Assembly (NCBI GenBank): GCA_900557045.1
Contig: USQY01000004.1
Coordinates: 1-54,859, forward strand
DNA: 54,859 nucleotides
From: an uncultured Clostridium sp.
GTDB lineage: Bacteria > Bacillota > Clostridia > TANB77 > CAG-508
Direction of reading: 5' to 3'
The translations under genes were made by a program, and so were the position numbers. Positions 17,204-27,247 of this stretch are shown piece after piece; positions within the stretch are counted from its first letter, which is position 1, and the number at the start of each line of letters is the position of its first letter. The notes under the pieces were generated by a model. It ran no database searches, had not been told where the DNA came from, and was given only the letters and a program-made list of their open reading frames with translations.

Positions 17204-17422
17204 AATCAAAACTTCATTATTTAATTTTCTTGTTTTTTTACGTTTATGAGCGAAAGATACCCCTTTATGAATATAATCGCTTCTATCAATTTCTAACAAA
17301 CAAATAAGAACTACTCTCACGATCATAAGGGCAACAACTCCTACTTCTTATAAAAATCAATGCCCTAATTTTTATACGAGTAATAGCGTAAGGTATTGCT
17401 CCCTCTTATGAAAAATTAACCA
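17204..17422 (-). ncRNA. Candidate structured leader RNA with pseudoknot
   Basis: A 9-bp stem on the minus strand (TATAAAAAT at 17368-17376 with ATTTTTATA at 17349-17357) has a 10-base loop that contains GGGCA (17361-17365). This can pair with TGCCC at 17329-17333, forming an H-type pseudoknot. No frame with a ribosome binding site fits: an 89-codon frame (17057-17326) crosses the terminator and overlaps the sigma gene. The whole 17074-17732 stretch lacks a gene: it holds this leader, its promoter and terminator, then plain AT-rich DNA to the BREX terminator. Confidence 0.5.
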
Positions 17423-17450
17423 GTAATATATCTTCTTCTTTTGTTGTCAA
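17423..17450 (-). promoter_or_regulatory. Candidate promoter of the structured leader
   Basis: On the minus strand, a perfect -35 TTGACA (17445-17450) is followed 16 bases later by TATTAC (17423-17428), a four-of-six -10 match. It would drive the leader RNA and, on read-through, the sigma-like gene. Confidence 0.5.
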
Positions 17451-17692
17451 AGAAATATGTACTGCTTAATTATTTCTTTTAATTGTCCTTATTTAATTAT
17501 CAAAACTACTATAATTAATTTCATATATCACACAGCTTGGCATTGCTATATGTACGATTACATTATACAACATTATTCTTGCGAATTTTGTCGAATTATG
17601 CGAAAAGCAATATTTTTGCCATTAAATGTAATATTTTTTACTTTTGTATAGTATTTTGCCACTTTCGTAAACTATAAATCAATAATTCGTAG

Positions 17693-17723
17693 CAAAAAAA
17701 TAGCAGTACATTTAATACTGCTA
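17693..17723 (-). terminator. Intrinsic terminator of the BREX operon
   Basis: TAGCAGTA (17701-17708) and TACTGCTA (17716-17723) form a perfect 8-bp hairpin that is followed on the minus strand by seven T residues. It lies 9 bases after the last small ORF of the BREX operon. Confidence 0.9.
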
Positions 17724-17732
17724 CACTAAATA

Positions 17733-17891
17733 TTATTTATGTTTGTTTATCATATTGAAAATAATAAAATCTTCAAAATCATCATTTTCAGTTTTTTCTT
17801 TTTTAGTTGTATCTTTATTATCACTAGGTGGAGTACAAAAAGCCATTATGATTATTGCAAAAAAAATTATACCTATAAATATCAAAAACAT
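17733..17891 (-). CDS. Short membrane peptide, 52 aa, last gene of the BREX operon
   Basis: ATG at 17891 follows AAGGGGG; the frame begins MFLIFIGIIFFAIIIMAFCT, a strong hydrophobic segment ending in a cysteine, then a charged tail (KKEKTENDDFEDF). It looks like a small membrane protein, possibly a lipoprotein, though the cysteine context is not a full lipobox. It starts 11 bases after the SWIM-protein stop and ends just before the operon terminator, so it belongs to the BREX transcript. No family recognised. Confidence 0.65.
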   Translation of the reverse strand: MFLIFIGIIFFAIIIMAFCTPPSDNKDTTKKEKTENDDFEDFIIFNMINKHK

Positions 17892-17902
17892 AATAATCCC
17901 CC

Positions 17903-19012
17903 TTATTTATCATCTTCGTAGTAATAATCGTCTTCTTCTAGGTCTTCTTCTCCAAAGTTCCAAGGATTATATCGACCTTCTCTTACTAGATCCTTTTGCC
18001 AATCTTCTAAGTCATAAGCGTCCATTTCAGTTTCAAGTTCTTCATTATAATCCTCATCATCTTCTTTATTAAAATGTTTATCTATCTCATTTGCAATAGC
18101 AATTCCTGCCATTACATCTGTAAATCCAATCTTACTTTCATTTTTTTGTTTCGGCATAGAAGTAATTACATCAGTTGCACTATTTTCTTCATTTAATGTT
18201 TTTTTAATTTTTTGTTTTAATTCAAGTGTAATATTTAACAAATTATCTAAATGTTGTAGTAATATATCTTCTAAAACTTTTTCAGAACAGTTTTTTTCAT
18301 AATAATTTGTTTGTGAAATGTATTGTTGTGAATAATTGTTAAACTCATCAATAGCAGAATATGAAAAATGAGATTTATTTCTATTTATATAATCAGTAGC
18401 ATTTTTTAACATTGTTTTAATACCACTTATTTGATTATTTATTTCTGTTATAATTTTACCTTTATTTTCACTACATTTTACTTTATACAAAAGTGCATAT
18501 ATGTGTTTACAATTATGTTCTTTATCTAAATAATAAGGGCAAGTACAACTTGAACTTATTATATTGTTATTTTCATCAATAGAAAGTTTAACATTGTAAT
18601 TTTCATTGCCTTTTACAATGCAAGAATAACTATTACCATTTTCTTTAAAATATTTAATTTTATCTTCGTAATAATATACTTCCCCTCTGTTTCTTATTTG
18701 AACTGGAAATAATCTATCATAAATACTTTTATCAAATATATCTAATTTTTCTTTTTTAACTTCTATTGGTGTTTTTAAACTTTCTTCAACTTTTAATTTT
18801 GTATCAACAAATGGTGTTTTAGTAATATTTTTTTCATTACTCTTTTTTTGAATCTTATTAGAAATCCAAGTTACTAACTTTGCAATTCCAACTATGATTA
18901 TACATATCAATTCAATAGCCCATTTTATTAAGTAATAAGCTGCAACTACAAAGAAAAATAAAACTAATATTACATCCCAAGCAGATGTTTCATTTTTCCT
19001 TCTTATAGCCAT
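17903..19012 (-). CDS. Membrane-anchored SWIM zinc-finger protein in the BREX operon
   Basis: 369 aa. Two hydrophobic segments near residues 13-55 (VILVLFFFVVAAYYLIKWAI, then LICIIIVGIAKLVTWI) place the protein in the membrane. A SWIM zinc finger follows at about residue 158 (SCTCPYYLDKEHNCKHIYAL; CxC...CxH). The rest is helical, and the last 40 residues are very acidic (EELETEMDAYDLEDW, EEDLEEDDYYYEDDK). SWIM domains bind DNA or proteins. The gene begins 12 bases after brxL with an excellent GGAGG. It is not a standard BREX gene. Its place suggests a membrane-linked accessory of the system. Confidence 0.8.
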   Translation of the reverse strand: MAIRRKNETSAWDVILVLFFFVVAAYYLIKWAIELICIIIVGIAKLVTWISNKIQKKSNEKNITKTPFVDTKLKVEESLKTPIEVKKEKLDIFDKSIYDRLFPVQIRNRGEVYYYEDKIKYFKENGNSYSCIVKGNENYNVKLSIDENNNIISSSCTCPYYLDKEHNCKHIYALLYKVKCSENKGKIITEINNQISGIKTMLKNATDYINRNKSHFSYSAIDEFNNYSQQYISQTNYYEKNCSEKVLEDILLQHLDNLLNITLELKQKIKKTLNEENSATDVITSMPKQKNESKIGFTDVMAGIAIANEIDKHFNKEDDEDYNEELETEMDAYDLEDWQKDLVREGRYNPWNFGEEDLEEDDYYYEDDK

Positions 19013-19024
19013 AATTCTTACCTC

Positions 19025-21055
19025 CTACTCAATACCTAACGCTTTATATACTGCGTCTTCTGGGTCTTGATAAAAAGATATATTGAATTTAGAAAATAAA
19101 TCACTAGGCACAGATGATATATCTCCTGCAGATGACATTGGTAATAAAATCTTTTTAGCACCTGAATCAAAACATACTTGTAATGTATTCGCTAATTCCT
19201 CTACCTTACCAATCGTTCCACCTATGCTCATACTTCCTAGTATAACTAAACTGCCTTGCATAGGCTTTTTTAATGCACTACTGCACATAGCAACGAATGA
19301 AGCAAGTGATATGTCCTTTGATGGACCATTTCCTTGTAAATCTTCAATATGTAGTAAATAATCTACATTATCAACTTGAATACTAGCACTTATGCTTTTC
19401 TTATTTGCTTTAAAGTAGTTATATGCAGTATTTAATGCTTCTTTTGTTTCTCTATCAGAGCCTACTCCTGATACTGAAAATTTACCGTGTCCACTTGGGG
19501 ATTCAACTTCTATTTTATATACACCTATCATTCCAGAGTTTCCTCTACCAACATAATAAGTATGTCCTGCTTTTAGCATTCCCTCTGGAATAAGTTTACC
19601 TCCACCACTTTCTGGCACAGATACGAACTTTTCTTCAATAGTATCTAAATCTATGTAAGAAAAATGCACATCATAGAACTCCATTCCACCAATTTTCTTT
19701 AATTGTTCTTTTACTCGTCTTCTACCAATTAAAGAATAAACAAGTATTTCTTCTAAATCTTCTTTGCTATATTCTCCATCTGGATATATTAACTTAATAA
19801 GTCCAGATACAGTTTTTCTAACTGCAATAACATCTCTTTGATTTAAGTTATTTCCTAACTTAAAGTATTTATCTAATGCGTCTGAAAAAGTCCTCTTTCT
19901 CATTTCTCTGAAAAACTCTGATAAGTAGTCTGTAATAAATCCATATTCATCAGTAATTAACTCTGGACGCATTTTAGGAATCTCCCATCCTGGTAAATAG
20001 AAATGCATTCTATCAAAGAAAGCAGAGTCATTTGCCATTTCTTTTGGGAATGGTTCAAATAAATGTGATGTCTTTAATAAAACATCTACACTTTGATTTA
20101 TATTTCCTACAAATACCATAGAAGCATTTGCATTTTTTTCTTCTTTACCTCTTGCAAAAGAGCCAGAAGCCATGTAATCTTTCATTATTTGAATACCATC
20201 TTTATCTTTAAATGTTATTCCTGCAACTTCATCAAAAGCAACACAATCCCACATACCTACAAGTCCAATTTTCTTTTGTCCCATATTATAGAAAAGGTTC
20301 GCAACAGTAGTTTGCCCTCCTGATACTAAAATACTATTAGGAGATATTTCTTTATAGATATGTGATTTACCAGTCCCTCTTGGACCTAATTCACATAGAT
20401 TATAATTGTTTTCAACAAGTGGTACTGCTCTTTCAAGAAAATGCCACTTTTGACTATATTTTAATTTTGTAGGTTCAATTCCCATTGAACGAATAAGAAT
20501 ATCAATCCATTCTTCTTTTTCAAAATGTTTTCTGCCCTCAAATAATCCTGTTAAGTCCATATTAGGTAATTGAATAGGATCAAGTGCAGCAACTTGAAAA
20601 GGCATTCTGTGTCTATCTTGGTCATCAAAATTATAACTTACTTTGATTATACACCAGATACCACCTACTAATAATTTTTCGTATTTATTAACAAAACTAT
20701 CATCAATAAGTGCGTCCTTTATTCCTAAATTAGAAAACTCTGCTTGATATATATCCATTTTTTCGTTAAGTTTAACACTTACCTTATCTATTATAGTATA
20801 TATACCTTTTTCTTTAATTTTAGATTTAATCTTTTCTGCTTCATCTGGTCTAACAAAGTTATCTGCTAATATTTTTTTTACTGTTTCAACACCATCTTCT
20901 ATTGCCTTTTCATCATTCGTTGCACAATACATTCCTAGAAGATATTCAAGTACATATACAGGTACATTTGCACCCTCTTTTATTTTTTTAGTTAAGTCTT
21001 TTCTTACAACTTTTCCTGCAAAATATCTATTTAACTTTTCGTTTAGTTCTTCCAC
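19025..21055 (-). CDS. brxL: BREX protein BrxL, AAA+ and Lon-like domain
   Basis: 676 aa from a GTG start after AGGAGGTG. An AAA+ ATPase region has Walker A GPRGTGKSHIYKE near residue 222 and WDCVAFDEVAG as the Walker B region. The C-terminal part (about 480-676) is Lon-protease-like (SGVGSDRETKEALNTAYNYF, GNGPSKDISLASFVAM, GSMSIGGTIGKVEELA). In type 1 BREX, BrxL forms ring-shaped ATP-driven DNA-binding machines required for phage defence. It lies directly after pglZ with a 12-base gap. Confidence 0.95.
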   Translation of the reverse strand: MEELNEKLNRYFAGKVVRKDLTKKIKEGANVPVYVLEYLLGMYCATNDEKAIEDGVETVKKILADNFVRPDEAEKIKSKIKEKGIYTIIDKVSVKLNEKMDIYQAEFSNLGIKDALIDDSFVNKYEKLLVGGIWCIIKVSYNFDDQDRHRMPFQVAALDPIQLPNMDLTGLFEGRKHFEKEEWIDILIRSMGIEPTKLKYSQKWHFLERAVPLVENNYNLCELGPRGTGKSHIYKEISPNSILVSGGQTTVANLFYNMGQKKIGLVGMWDCVAFDEVAGITFKDKDGIQIMKDYMASGSFARGKEEKNANASMVFVGNINQSVDVLLKTSHLFEPFPKEMANDSAFFDRMHFYLPGWEIPKMRPELITDEYGFITDYLSEFFREMRKRTFSDALDKYFKLGNNLNQRDVIAVRKTVSGLIKLIYPDGEYSKEDLEEILVYSLIGRRRVKEQLKKIGGMEFYDVHFSYIDLDTIEEKFVSVPESGGGKLIPEGMLKAGHTYYVGRGNSGMIGVYKIEVESPSGHGKFSVSGVGSDRETKEALNTAYNYFKANKKSISASIQVDNVDYLLHIEDLQGNGPSKDISLASFVAMCSSALKKPMQGSLVILGSMSIGGTIGKVEELANTLQVCFDSGAKKILLPMSSAGDISSVPSDLFSKFNISFYQDPEDAVYKALGIE

Positions 21056-21067
21056 TTTTTACACCTC

Positions 21068-23611
21068 CTAGAAATCAAAATTATTTACAATGGCAATATC
21101 AATATAGAATTTAATACGAGTATGTTCTATTCCTGTTTCTTCATCTATAATTACAAGATAATAAGGTTTATTCTTATCGTATGCTTTATTTTTAAATACA
21201 AACTTTTCTCTGAAAAATCTATCTTTAACTTCTGTGTTTTCATAGTTAGCAATAATAGTACATTCATCAGATATTCTTACACCATCTTCATCTTCAAAGT
21301 GTAATAAATATCTACAAGGTTTATTATTCTCATCAATATTATTGTCTTGTAAAAACTCTAAATAAGTAATAGCGTTTGTTATCTTTGTAGATAATCCACT
21401 ATAAGTAATACCTACTTTTTTACTTCCATCACTTGTTCTTGTAGATTTAAAATCTATTACTGGAACTATTATTTCTTGTGGCAATATTCCACCGTGAACA
21501 TAGTTTATACCTGTTCCTTGTCTAGCAAATATTATATTTCCTTTAGGAATATTAACATATCCACTATTTTCTCCAAATACATAATCAAGGTTAATAGATA
21601 AGATTCCCTCTTCGTTTGATACATTATCTGAATAAGAATATCTTGTTTTTTGTTTTGTAGCATTAGATGTTTTAGTAGTCTTTTCATAACTTTCAACTTT
21701 TCCTCTCTTATAAAAGAATCCGTGGTCAGCTGTTATGAAAGCATTTATTCCACTAAATGTAGTGTGTAAGTCTTTTACTAACTTTTCAAGTTCATTTATT
21801 GCTTTCTCACAAGCAGTAAATATAGTATTCTCATTATGCTCTCCTGCATTATCAACTGTATCGTGATAAATATATACTACCTTTTTACCAGAGAACATTT
21901 TTTTCCATTCCATTTTTGTCATTTCGTATAAATCATCATACTTAACTGCAATAGAATCTGGATTTGCTTGTTGTAATAATAATTCTCTATCTTTTATAGA
22001 ACTAGATACTTGTCCATCTACTAAAATATCATCACTATCTTTTACTCTTGAAAGTTCTTTATTAGGTAATAACGAAGCCATACCAAGTTTTGTATATGAT
22101 GGAACAAGTCCTTGCATATAACCAATTTCAGATTTACTAGCAAAAGTTTTTAATTTATTATTTAATTCTTTTGCACACTCATATCTAAATGCGTCTGATA
22201 TAATAACAATAACTCTATCTTTTTTATCATTAAATGGTTTTACATAAGTCTTATAAAAATCTTTTTGTAATGTCATACGATTAGAATCATATTTACCCAT
22301 ATTTTCTATCATATCACTCCACTTAATTGATAACTCACTCATAAAATCATTTACATATATATTCTCAATTTTATTCTTTAATGATATAAATACATCTTTG
22401 TCTTCTATATTGTCATAGTAATAATATACTTTTCTATATAATGTATCTACCTCACTAAAATTATTAGCATAATCCTTTGCAAACTTATCAATATCAACAA
22501 TTTTAATTGCGTCTTCTATTGCTCTAATCTTTTCAAAGAATAGTATAGATACCTTTAAAAGGTTATATTCATTTTCAAGTTTATCATACCAATATTTATT
22601 TTCTCTATTAGATATATACTCATTATATAAATCATATTCTCCAATGCCATTAAATAACTTATCAACTAGGTATTTAATAACAAACTCATCAACACATTCA
22701 AACGCGTCTGCTAGTTTATAATCTTCAATATCCATTGAATCTAATAAATCTTTTATTCCAAATTCTTCTTCTACTTTCTTTGACAATCTCTCAAAGTATT
22801 CTCTTGTTGTTTTATCCCTCATTAAACTGTTAATAAATACATAAACATTTGTAGATTTTTTTGTTAGTAAGTATTTACTATATCTATTGGCTTTCTTTAT
22901 ATCTTTTAAACTTGAAGCAAAGTATGTAAAGATTAAAGATTTATATACATCTGGCAATTCCTCATAATTTTCTATTTTAGTACCAAATGTATCATTAAAT
23001 AATCCTAAAATAAACTCTTGACTTCCAAACTTAAATAAGTCCTCATATCTTTTTTCATCAGTATAGTAATTTCTAACAATTTCCTTTAAAATATCATCTT
23101 CATTTATTGATTTAATATTAAGTAATATAGCAGTAATTATTAAATCTATATTATCTGGATTTTTATCATCAATATCAAAGTTCTTAAAATCTTGTTCTCT
23201 CTTTTTATTTCCAAAGAATTTTGCATATTTACTTACTATCTTTCTACAATCTTCTGTTAATCCTAAATTCTTTAATCTCATAGTTGTAGAATCTGGATTA
23301 AATAGTAAATCACTATTCGCAGTTTCTAAATCAAGCAAGTCATTATCTACACCTTTTTTTCTTTCAAAAGGAAGATAGATAATTATATTTTTATCAAGTT
23401 CTTCATTTTCAATATGGTATCTTATCCAAAAACTATTATTATCATACTTTATAATTTCAGTATTATCTAATTTTAACTCATTTATAAATTCTTCATATTC
23501 TTTTTTAGAATCATACCAAAATATAATTTTTCTAGTTCTTTGTCTTTCTGTATCTCTTGAAAAAGCACCATTTAAAGTATCTTTCAATAGTTCTAAAACT
23601 TCATCAAACAT
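21068..23611 (-). CDS. pglZ: BREX protein PglZ, alkaline-phosphatase superfamily
   Basis: 847 aa, the usual size of BREX-1 PglZ. The N-terminal part has IIFWYDSKKEYEEFI. The metal-binding alkaline-phosphatase-like core shows VIVIISDAFRYECAKEL near residue 470 and INAFITADHGFFYKRG near 625. The C-terminal beta-rich region is typical of the family. PglZ is the core protein found in all BREX types; nuclease activity has been reported for some. TAGGAGGG precedes the ATG, 11 bases after pglX. No defects seen. Confidence 0.95.
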   Translation of the reverse strand: MFDEVLELLKDTLNGAFSRDTERQRTRKIIFWYDSKKEYEEFINELKLDNTEIIKYDNNSFWIRYHIENEELDKNIIIYLPFERKKGVDNDLLDLETANSDLLFNPDSTTMRLKNLGLTEDCRKIVSKYAKFFGNKKREQDFKNFDIDDKNPDNIDLIITAILLNIKSINEDDILKEIVRNYYTDEKRYEDLFKFGSQEFILGLFNDTFGTKIENYEELPDVYKSLIFTYFASSLKDIKKANRYSKYLLTKKSTNVYVFINSLMRDKTTREYFERLSKKVEEEFGIKDLLDSMDIEDYKLADAFECVDEFVIKYLVDKLFNGIGEYDLYNEYISNRENKYWYDKLENEYNLLKVSILFFEKIRAIEDAIKIVDIDKFAKDYANNFSEVDTLYRKVYYYYDNIEDKDVFISLKNKIENIYVNDFMSELSIKWSDMIENMGKYDSNRMTLQKDFYKTYVKPFNDKKDRVIVIISDAFRYECAKELNNKLKTFASKSEIGYMQGLVPSYTKLGMASLLPNKELSRVKDSDDILVDGQVSSSIKDRELLLQQANPDSIAVKYDDLYEMTKMEWKKMFSGKKVVYIYHDTVDNAGEHNENTIFTACEKAINELEKLVKDLHTTFSGINAFITADHGFFYKRGKVESYEKTTKTSNATKQKTRYSYSDNVSNEEGILSINLDYVFGENSGYVNIPKGNIIFARQGTGINYVHGGILPQEIIVPVIDFKSTRTSDGSKKVGITYSGLSTKITNAITYLEFLQDNNIDENNKPCRYLLHFEDEDGVRISDECTIIANYENTEVKDRFFREKFVFKNKAYDKNKPYYLVIIDEETGIEHTRIKFYIDIAIVNNFDF

Positions 23612-23622
23612 TTTCTACCCTC

Positions 23623-26600
23623 CTATTTAATTTTAGCAAGTATATCTTTAAACTTCTCATAATTAACTTTTACTCCGTCATCTAAATCAATACTTATTCT
23701 TTGATTAGCAATGTGTGCTATTTTTTCATCATATTCTTTAATTTCTTGTAATTTAGCCATTAAATCTATTTGTTTATTCTTTGTTTCTTTTTTATCTGCC
23801 ATAGATAATTCAGTAGTAAGTCTGTAATTTACATCGGACAATAGTTTTTCATAAGTTGTTTGAACTCTATGCAAATAATCCAGCCTTGCTTTTGGAATTA
23901 AGTTTTCATTATATCTATGCATATATATTAAAGCCTTAAATCCATTTTTCTTACCACTATCTAACAACCAATATATAGGTCTTTTTTGATACATTTTTAC
24001 GTGATCATTGAAGAAGTCATTTACAAAATATCTTCGTATAGTTTCTTCACTTGTTTCAGTTCCTTTTTTACCTAATGTTTCAGCAATAAAATCCATATTT
24101 TCATTAAAGGTATTATCACCATATACTGTTTTTATAAATGCCTTAAATCTTTCTACAATATCATCTCCAAAATAAGCTTCATCAGTAATTGGAATGATAT
24201 TATCATTATCAACTTCAAAGGATAATTCTATTTCATTTCCATTGTCGTTTAAATATTTATAATTTGATAGACTAGAACCAGCCAAGCCACCATCTGCTTT
24301 CTTATATTTTTGATATACATTATCAAAATCTCCACCTGCATATATTAGTCCATCTTTATCTAATGAATATCTGCCAAACATACAACCAACTGCATAACTT
24401 ATAAAAGACTTAATATCCCTTACTTTATCTTCTTTTCTTATAGTTATATCTTTATCATCAACTTCCGATGTTAATTCGCCATTTAATCCATATATATTAA
24501 TAAATATTTTATTAAGTTCTTCTTCATTGTGTTTTAACAAACTTCTTTGTTGACAAGTATATGTATTCCAATTTGCTACTGAATCTCTGATTGTTGAAAC
24601 TTTTGACATCGGTTTCAATAATGGATGCTTTGTAAAATCCCAACTTATTTCAAAAGAATCCCAATCTTCTTTTGACAAATTAACATTTGATTTTACATAA
24701 TTTATAACGTTTTCCTTTTCATATTGATTTTCTATAACAGGAATATTAGAAATAGTCCCTGGTGGAAAATTAAGTGTAGGATTCATTAGTTGTAGAAGAT
24801 GTTTTACAACAACGGAATTTAACATTCCCAAATAATAGTACATATTTTCTTTACAACAATACATTGATAATCCTGCCATATTAGGAATAAATCCATCATA
24901 AGTATATCTAAAACTTGCCACTGAACTGCTAATTCTGCTCCATGTTATATTTTCTTTAAAAAAGTTTTCACTATTGGTAATTGAAGATTTTGGAGATTCC
25001 CTTAAATCCTTACCTTCGTCTGCATAATTCAATACCTCTAAATTGTTACCAAACCACTTTCTAACATTTCCTCCTTTTGTATGTTTAATCCATTTCTTCT
25101 TATTATCTATCGTAAAAATGTTAGAATTGTTAACATTAATTTCATACCACTCTCTGATAAATTTTTCGTTTTCGCCTGTTTTTACGCCCTCTTTAATTAT
25201 AGACTTTTCCCCTAACTTAACATTTTTGAATAATGTATAAACTTTATCAGAAACCCAATATGCCATAGGTGCAGATGGAATATTCAAAAAATCAGATTGA
25301 TCACTTTCAAATTTTATTTGTAGTTTTCCTGTGGAAAATAAATCTTCATCATCCGATATGCTATTTTCATTAGGTAATGTAGTTTTATATTTTCGAAAAT
25401 CAAATTTATATGTTAGGTCTTCTTTTGCATTTATAAATATTTTTTCTATATCATTAACATCAATATATTGAAATGTCCTCTGGTGTAATCTATAAAAATT
25501 TCCTTTCCACTTTGAAGATGATTCATTTTTTAATACAAACGCACATGAACCAAAATCAATACCAAATATTCCTCGTCCCATATGTAATAAGCTAAGTATT
25601 TTTTGTTCTCTTATGATACTTTCTCTTAGTTTTTCAAACGATGACAAAAATAAAAATGTCGGTTGCGTAATCATTGCATAAAATCCATTTTCTCTTGTAT
25701 ATTCTCTTGCTTTTTCTATAAAAATAGAGAACATATCTGCTTTAGAGTTATTGTAATTTTTTTTCACAAATCTTGAAAGTTTTTCACTCATACCTTTACT
25801 ACCCATATATGGAGGATTAGTAACAACAACATCATATTTTTGTGATAAAATTTTGGATTGCTCAATTAATTCTTTGAATTGTTTCTCAAAGCCTATTGTA
25901 AAAATATTATTAACTTTTGACGTATTGTCAATTATATCATCATAATTGTATTTTTTAATTTTCAATAATGTCCCATATTCTTTTGCATCTAAATAACTCT
26001 CAATTATATAATTAATTTTCTCTTTATTTTCTTCCGTTATAACTTCATTGATTGCCATTTGTTCAATATTATTCGACTCTTTGATACTCATAATATTTGG
26101 AATAACATTATATGAAAATATATTTTTATCATACTTTCTTGCTTTTAGCATTATTGTTAAACAAGCAAGTTGTCCTGCTCTATCATCAATATCCATTCCA
26201 AAGATATTGTTTTTAATAATTTTCGCTGAAATTTCTTTTTTATTATACCCATATAGTTCATATAGTTTAAAAAATACTTCAAAAGCATAAACTAAAATAT
26301 GCCCACTTCCACAACAAGGGTCAAAAAATTTAATTTCTTCTATACTTTTTCTACCAGAATTGCAACTTTCAAAACCTTTTACATCTTTAACATAATACAT
26401 AAAGTTATGTGCTATATCATCTTCATTGCAGTTTGCAGCCCTACAAATGGTATTTTCAACCATATACTTAACTATCCAGTCGGGTGTAAAAATTTGTGTA
26501 GCAGATGGAACATCCTCTTTCTTTATTTTTACATTACTTTTTAATTTTAGAAAAACTTCATCCTTTTTTTCTGAAATATAATATTGATATAACCAACCAA

Positions 26601-27246
26601 TAATCTCAACTTCATCTTTAAAATCTTCTTCTCCAATATCAGAAATAAGTTTTGTCACAAAACCATTATCATTTAATAAATTATCTGGAATAAGCAAATC
26701 AATATAATCTGTTATGCCATCAAAAACTTGTGGAATAACTCTGCCTAATTTTCTACATACCAATAATAATACATATTTAAACTTCTCATTATCATCTTTT
26801 AACTCTACATATTTTTCTTTTTTAAAATCTATATCCAATTCTGGATTTACTAAATTTGTGAATTTTAGTATTTCAGGATCAGGAGTATTATCTTTGGAAG
26901 ACAATACTCTAATTCCTAGTGATTGATTATCTTTTGTTAAAGGTAGCATATCATTTATTTCCATATAACGAATTGCAATTATTCTATTAAACCAAGTGTA
27001 TGCTGCTTCTTCAATTACCTGTTCCAATGATAATTCTTTAATTCTTTTAATTAAAAGTTCTCTTTTTTTAAATTCTTCATTTGTCAAACTCAAAGAGTGT
27101 TTCTCATTTGATAAGACATAAACCTCACCTTTCTGATCATTATGGAAGTCATCATCAACATAAAATGTTTTTATTTTGTTTCTAATTTTATCCATTAAAT
27201 CTTGCCTAGATTCAATGGCAAATTTTTTTAATATACTTTTATCCAT
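23623..27246 (-). CDS. pglX: BREX-1 adenine-specific DNA methyltransferase PglX
   Basis: 1207 aa from ATG 27246 (AAAGGAG upstream); a longer frame to 27291 overlaps the preceding gene and has no site. S-adenosylmethionine motif FFDPCCGSGHILVYAFE lies near residue 307 and the amino-methyltransferase motif VVTNPPYMGSKG near 475. PglX makes N6-methyladenine at one strand of a non-palindromic site to mark self DNA, and is needed for both modification and exclusion. The long C-terminal part is the specificity region. No homopolymer tract that would suggest phase variation was noticed. Confidence 0.95.
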   Translation of the reverse strand: MDKSILKKFAIESRQDLMDKIRNKIKTFYVDDDFHNDQKGEVYVLSNEKHSLSLTNEEFKKRELLIKRIKELSLEQVIEEAAYTWFNRIIAIRYMEINDMLPLTKDNQSLGIRVLSSKDNTPDPEILKFTNLVNPELDIDFKKEKYVELKDDNEKFKYVLLLVCRKLGRVIPQVFDGITDYIDLLIPDNLLNDNGFVTKLISDIGEEDFKDEVEIIGWLYQYYISEKKDEVFLKLKSNVKIKKEDVPSATQIFTPDWIVKYMVENTICRAANCNEDDIAHNFMYYVKDVKGFESCNSGRKSIEEIKFFDPCCGSGHILVYAFEVFFKLYELYGYNKKEISAKIIKNNIFGMDIDDRAGQLACLTIMLKARKYDKNIFSYNVIPNIMSIKESNNIEQMAINEVITEENKEKINYIIESYLDAKEYGTLLKIKKYNYDDIIDNTSKVNNIFTIGFEKQFKELIEQSKILSQKYDVVVTNPPYMGSKGMSEKLSRFVKKNYNNSKADMFSIFIEKAREYTRENGFYAMITQPTFLFLSSFEKLRESIIREQKILSLLHMGRGIFGIDFGSCAFVLKNESSSKWKGNFYRLHQRTFQYIDVNDIEKIFINAKEDLTYKFDFRKYKTTLPNENSISDDEDLFSTGKLQIKFESDQSDFLNIPSAPMAYWVSDKVYTLFKNVKLGEKSIIKEGVKTGENEKFIREWYEINVNNSNIFTIDNKKKWIKHTKGGNVRKWFGNNLEVLNYADEGKDLRESPKSSITNSENFFKENITWSRISSSVASFRYTYDGFIPNMAGLSMYCCKENMYYYLGMLNSVVVKHLLQLMNPTLNFPPGTISNIPVIENQYEKENVINYVKSNVNLSKEDWDSFEISWDFTKHPLLKPMSKVSTIRDSVANWNTYTCQQRSLLKHNEEELNKIFINIYGLNGELTSEVDDKDITIRKEDKVRDIKSFISYAVGCMFGRYSLDKDGLIYAGGDFDNVYQKYKKADGGLAGSSLSNYKYLNDNGNEIELSFEVDNDNIIPITDEAYFGDDIVERFKAFIKTVYGDNTFNENMDFIAETLGKKGTETSEETIRRYFVNDFFNDHVKMYQKRPIYWLLDSGKKNGFKALIYMHRYNENLIPKARLDYLHRVQTTYEKLLSDVNYRLTTELSMADKKETKNKQIDLMAKLQEIKEYDEKIAHIANQRISIDLDDGVKVNYEKFKDILAKIK

Positions 27247-27247
27247 C

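Noticed and set aside
17057..17326. 89-codon minus-strand frame as a gene
   Set aside because: It crosses a strong terminator, overlaps the sigma-like gene, and has no ribosome binding site or protein-like pattern.
23623..27246. Phase-variable pglX
   Set aside because: No long homopolymer or short tandem repeat was noticed, and the frame is intact.
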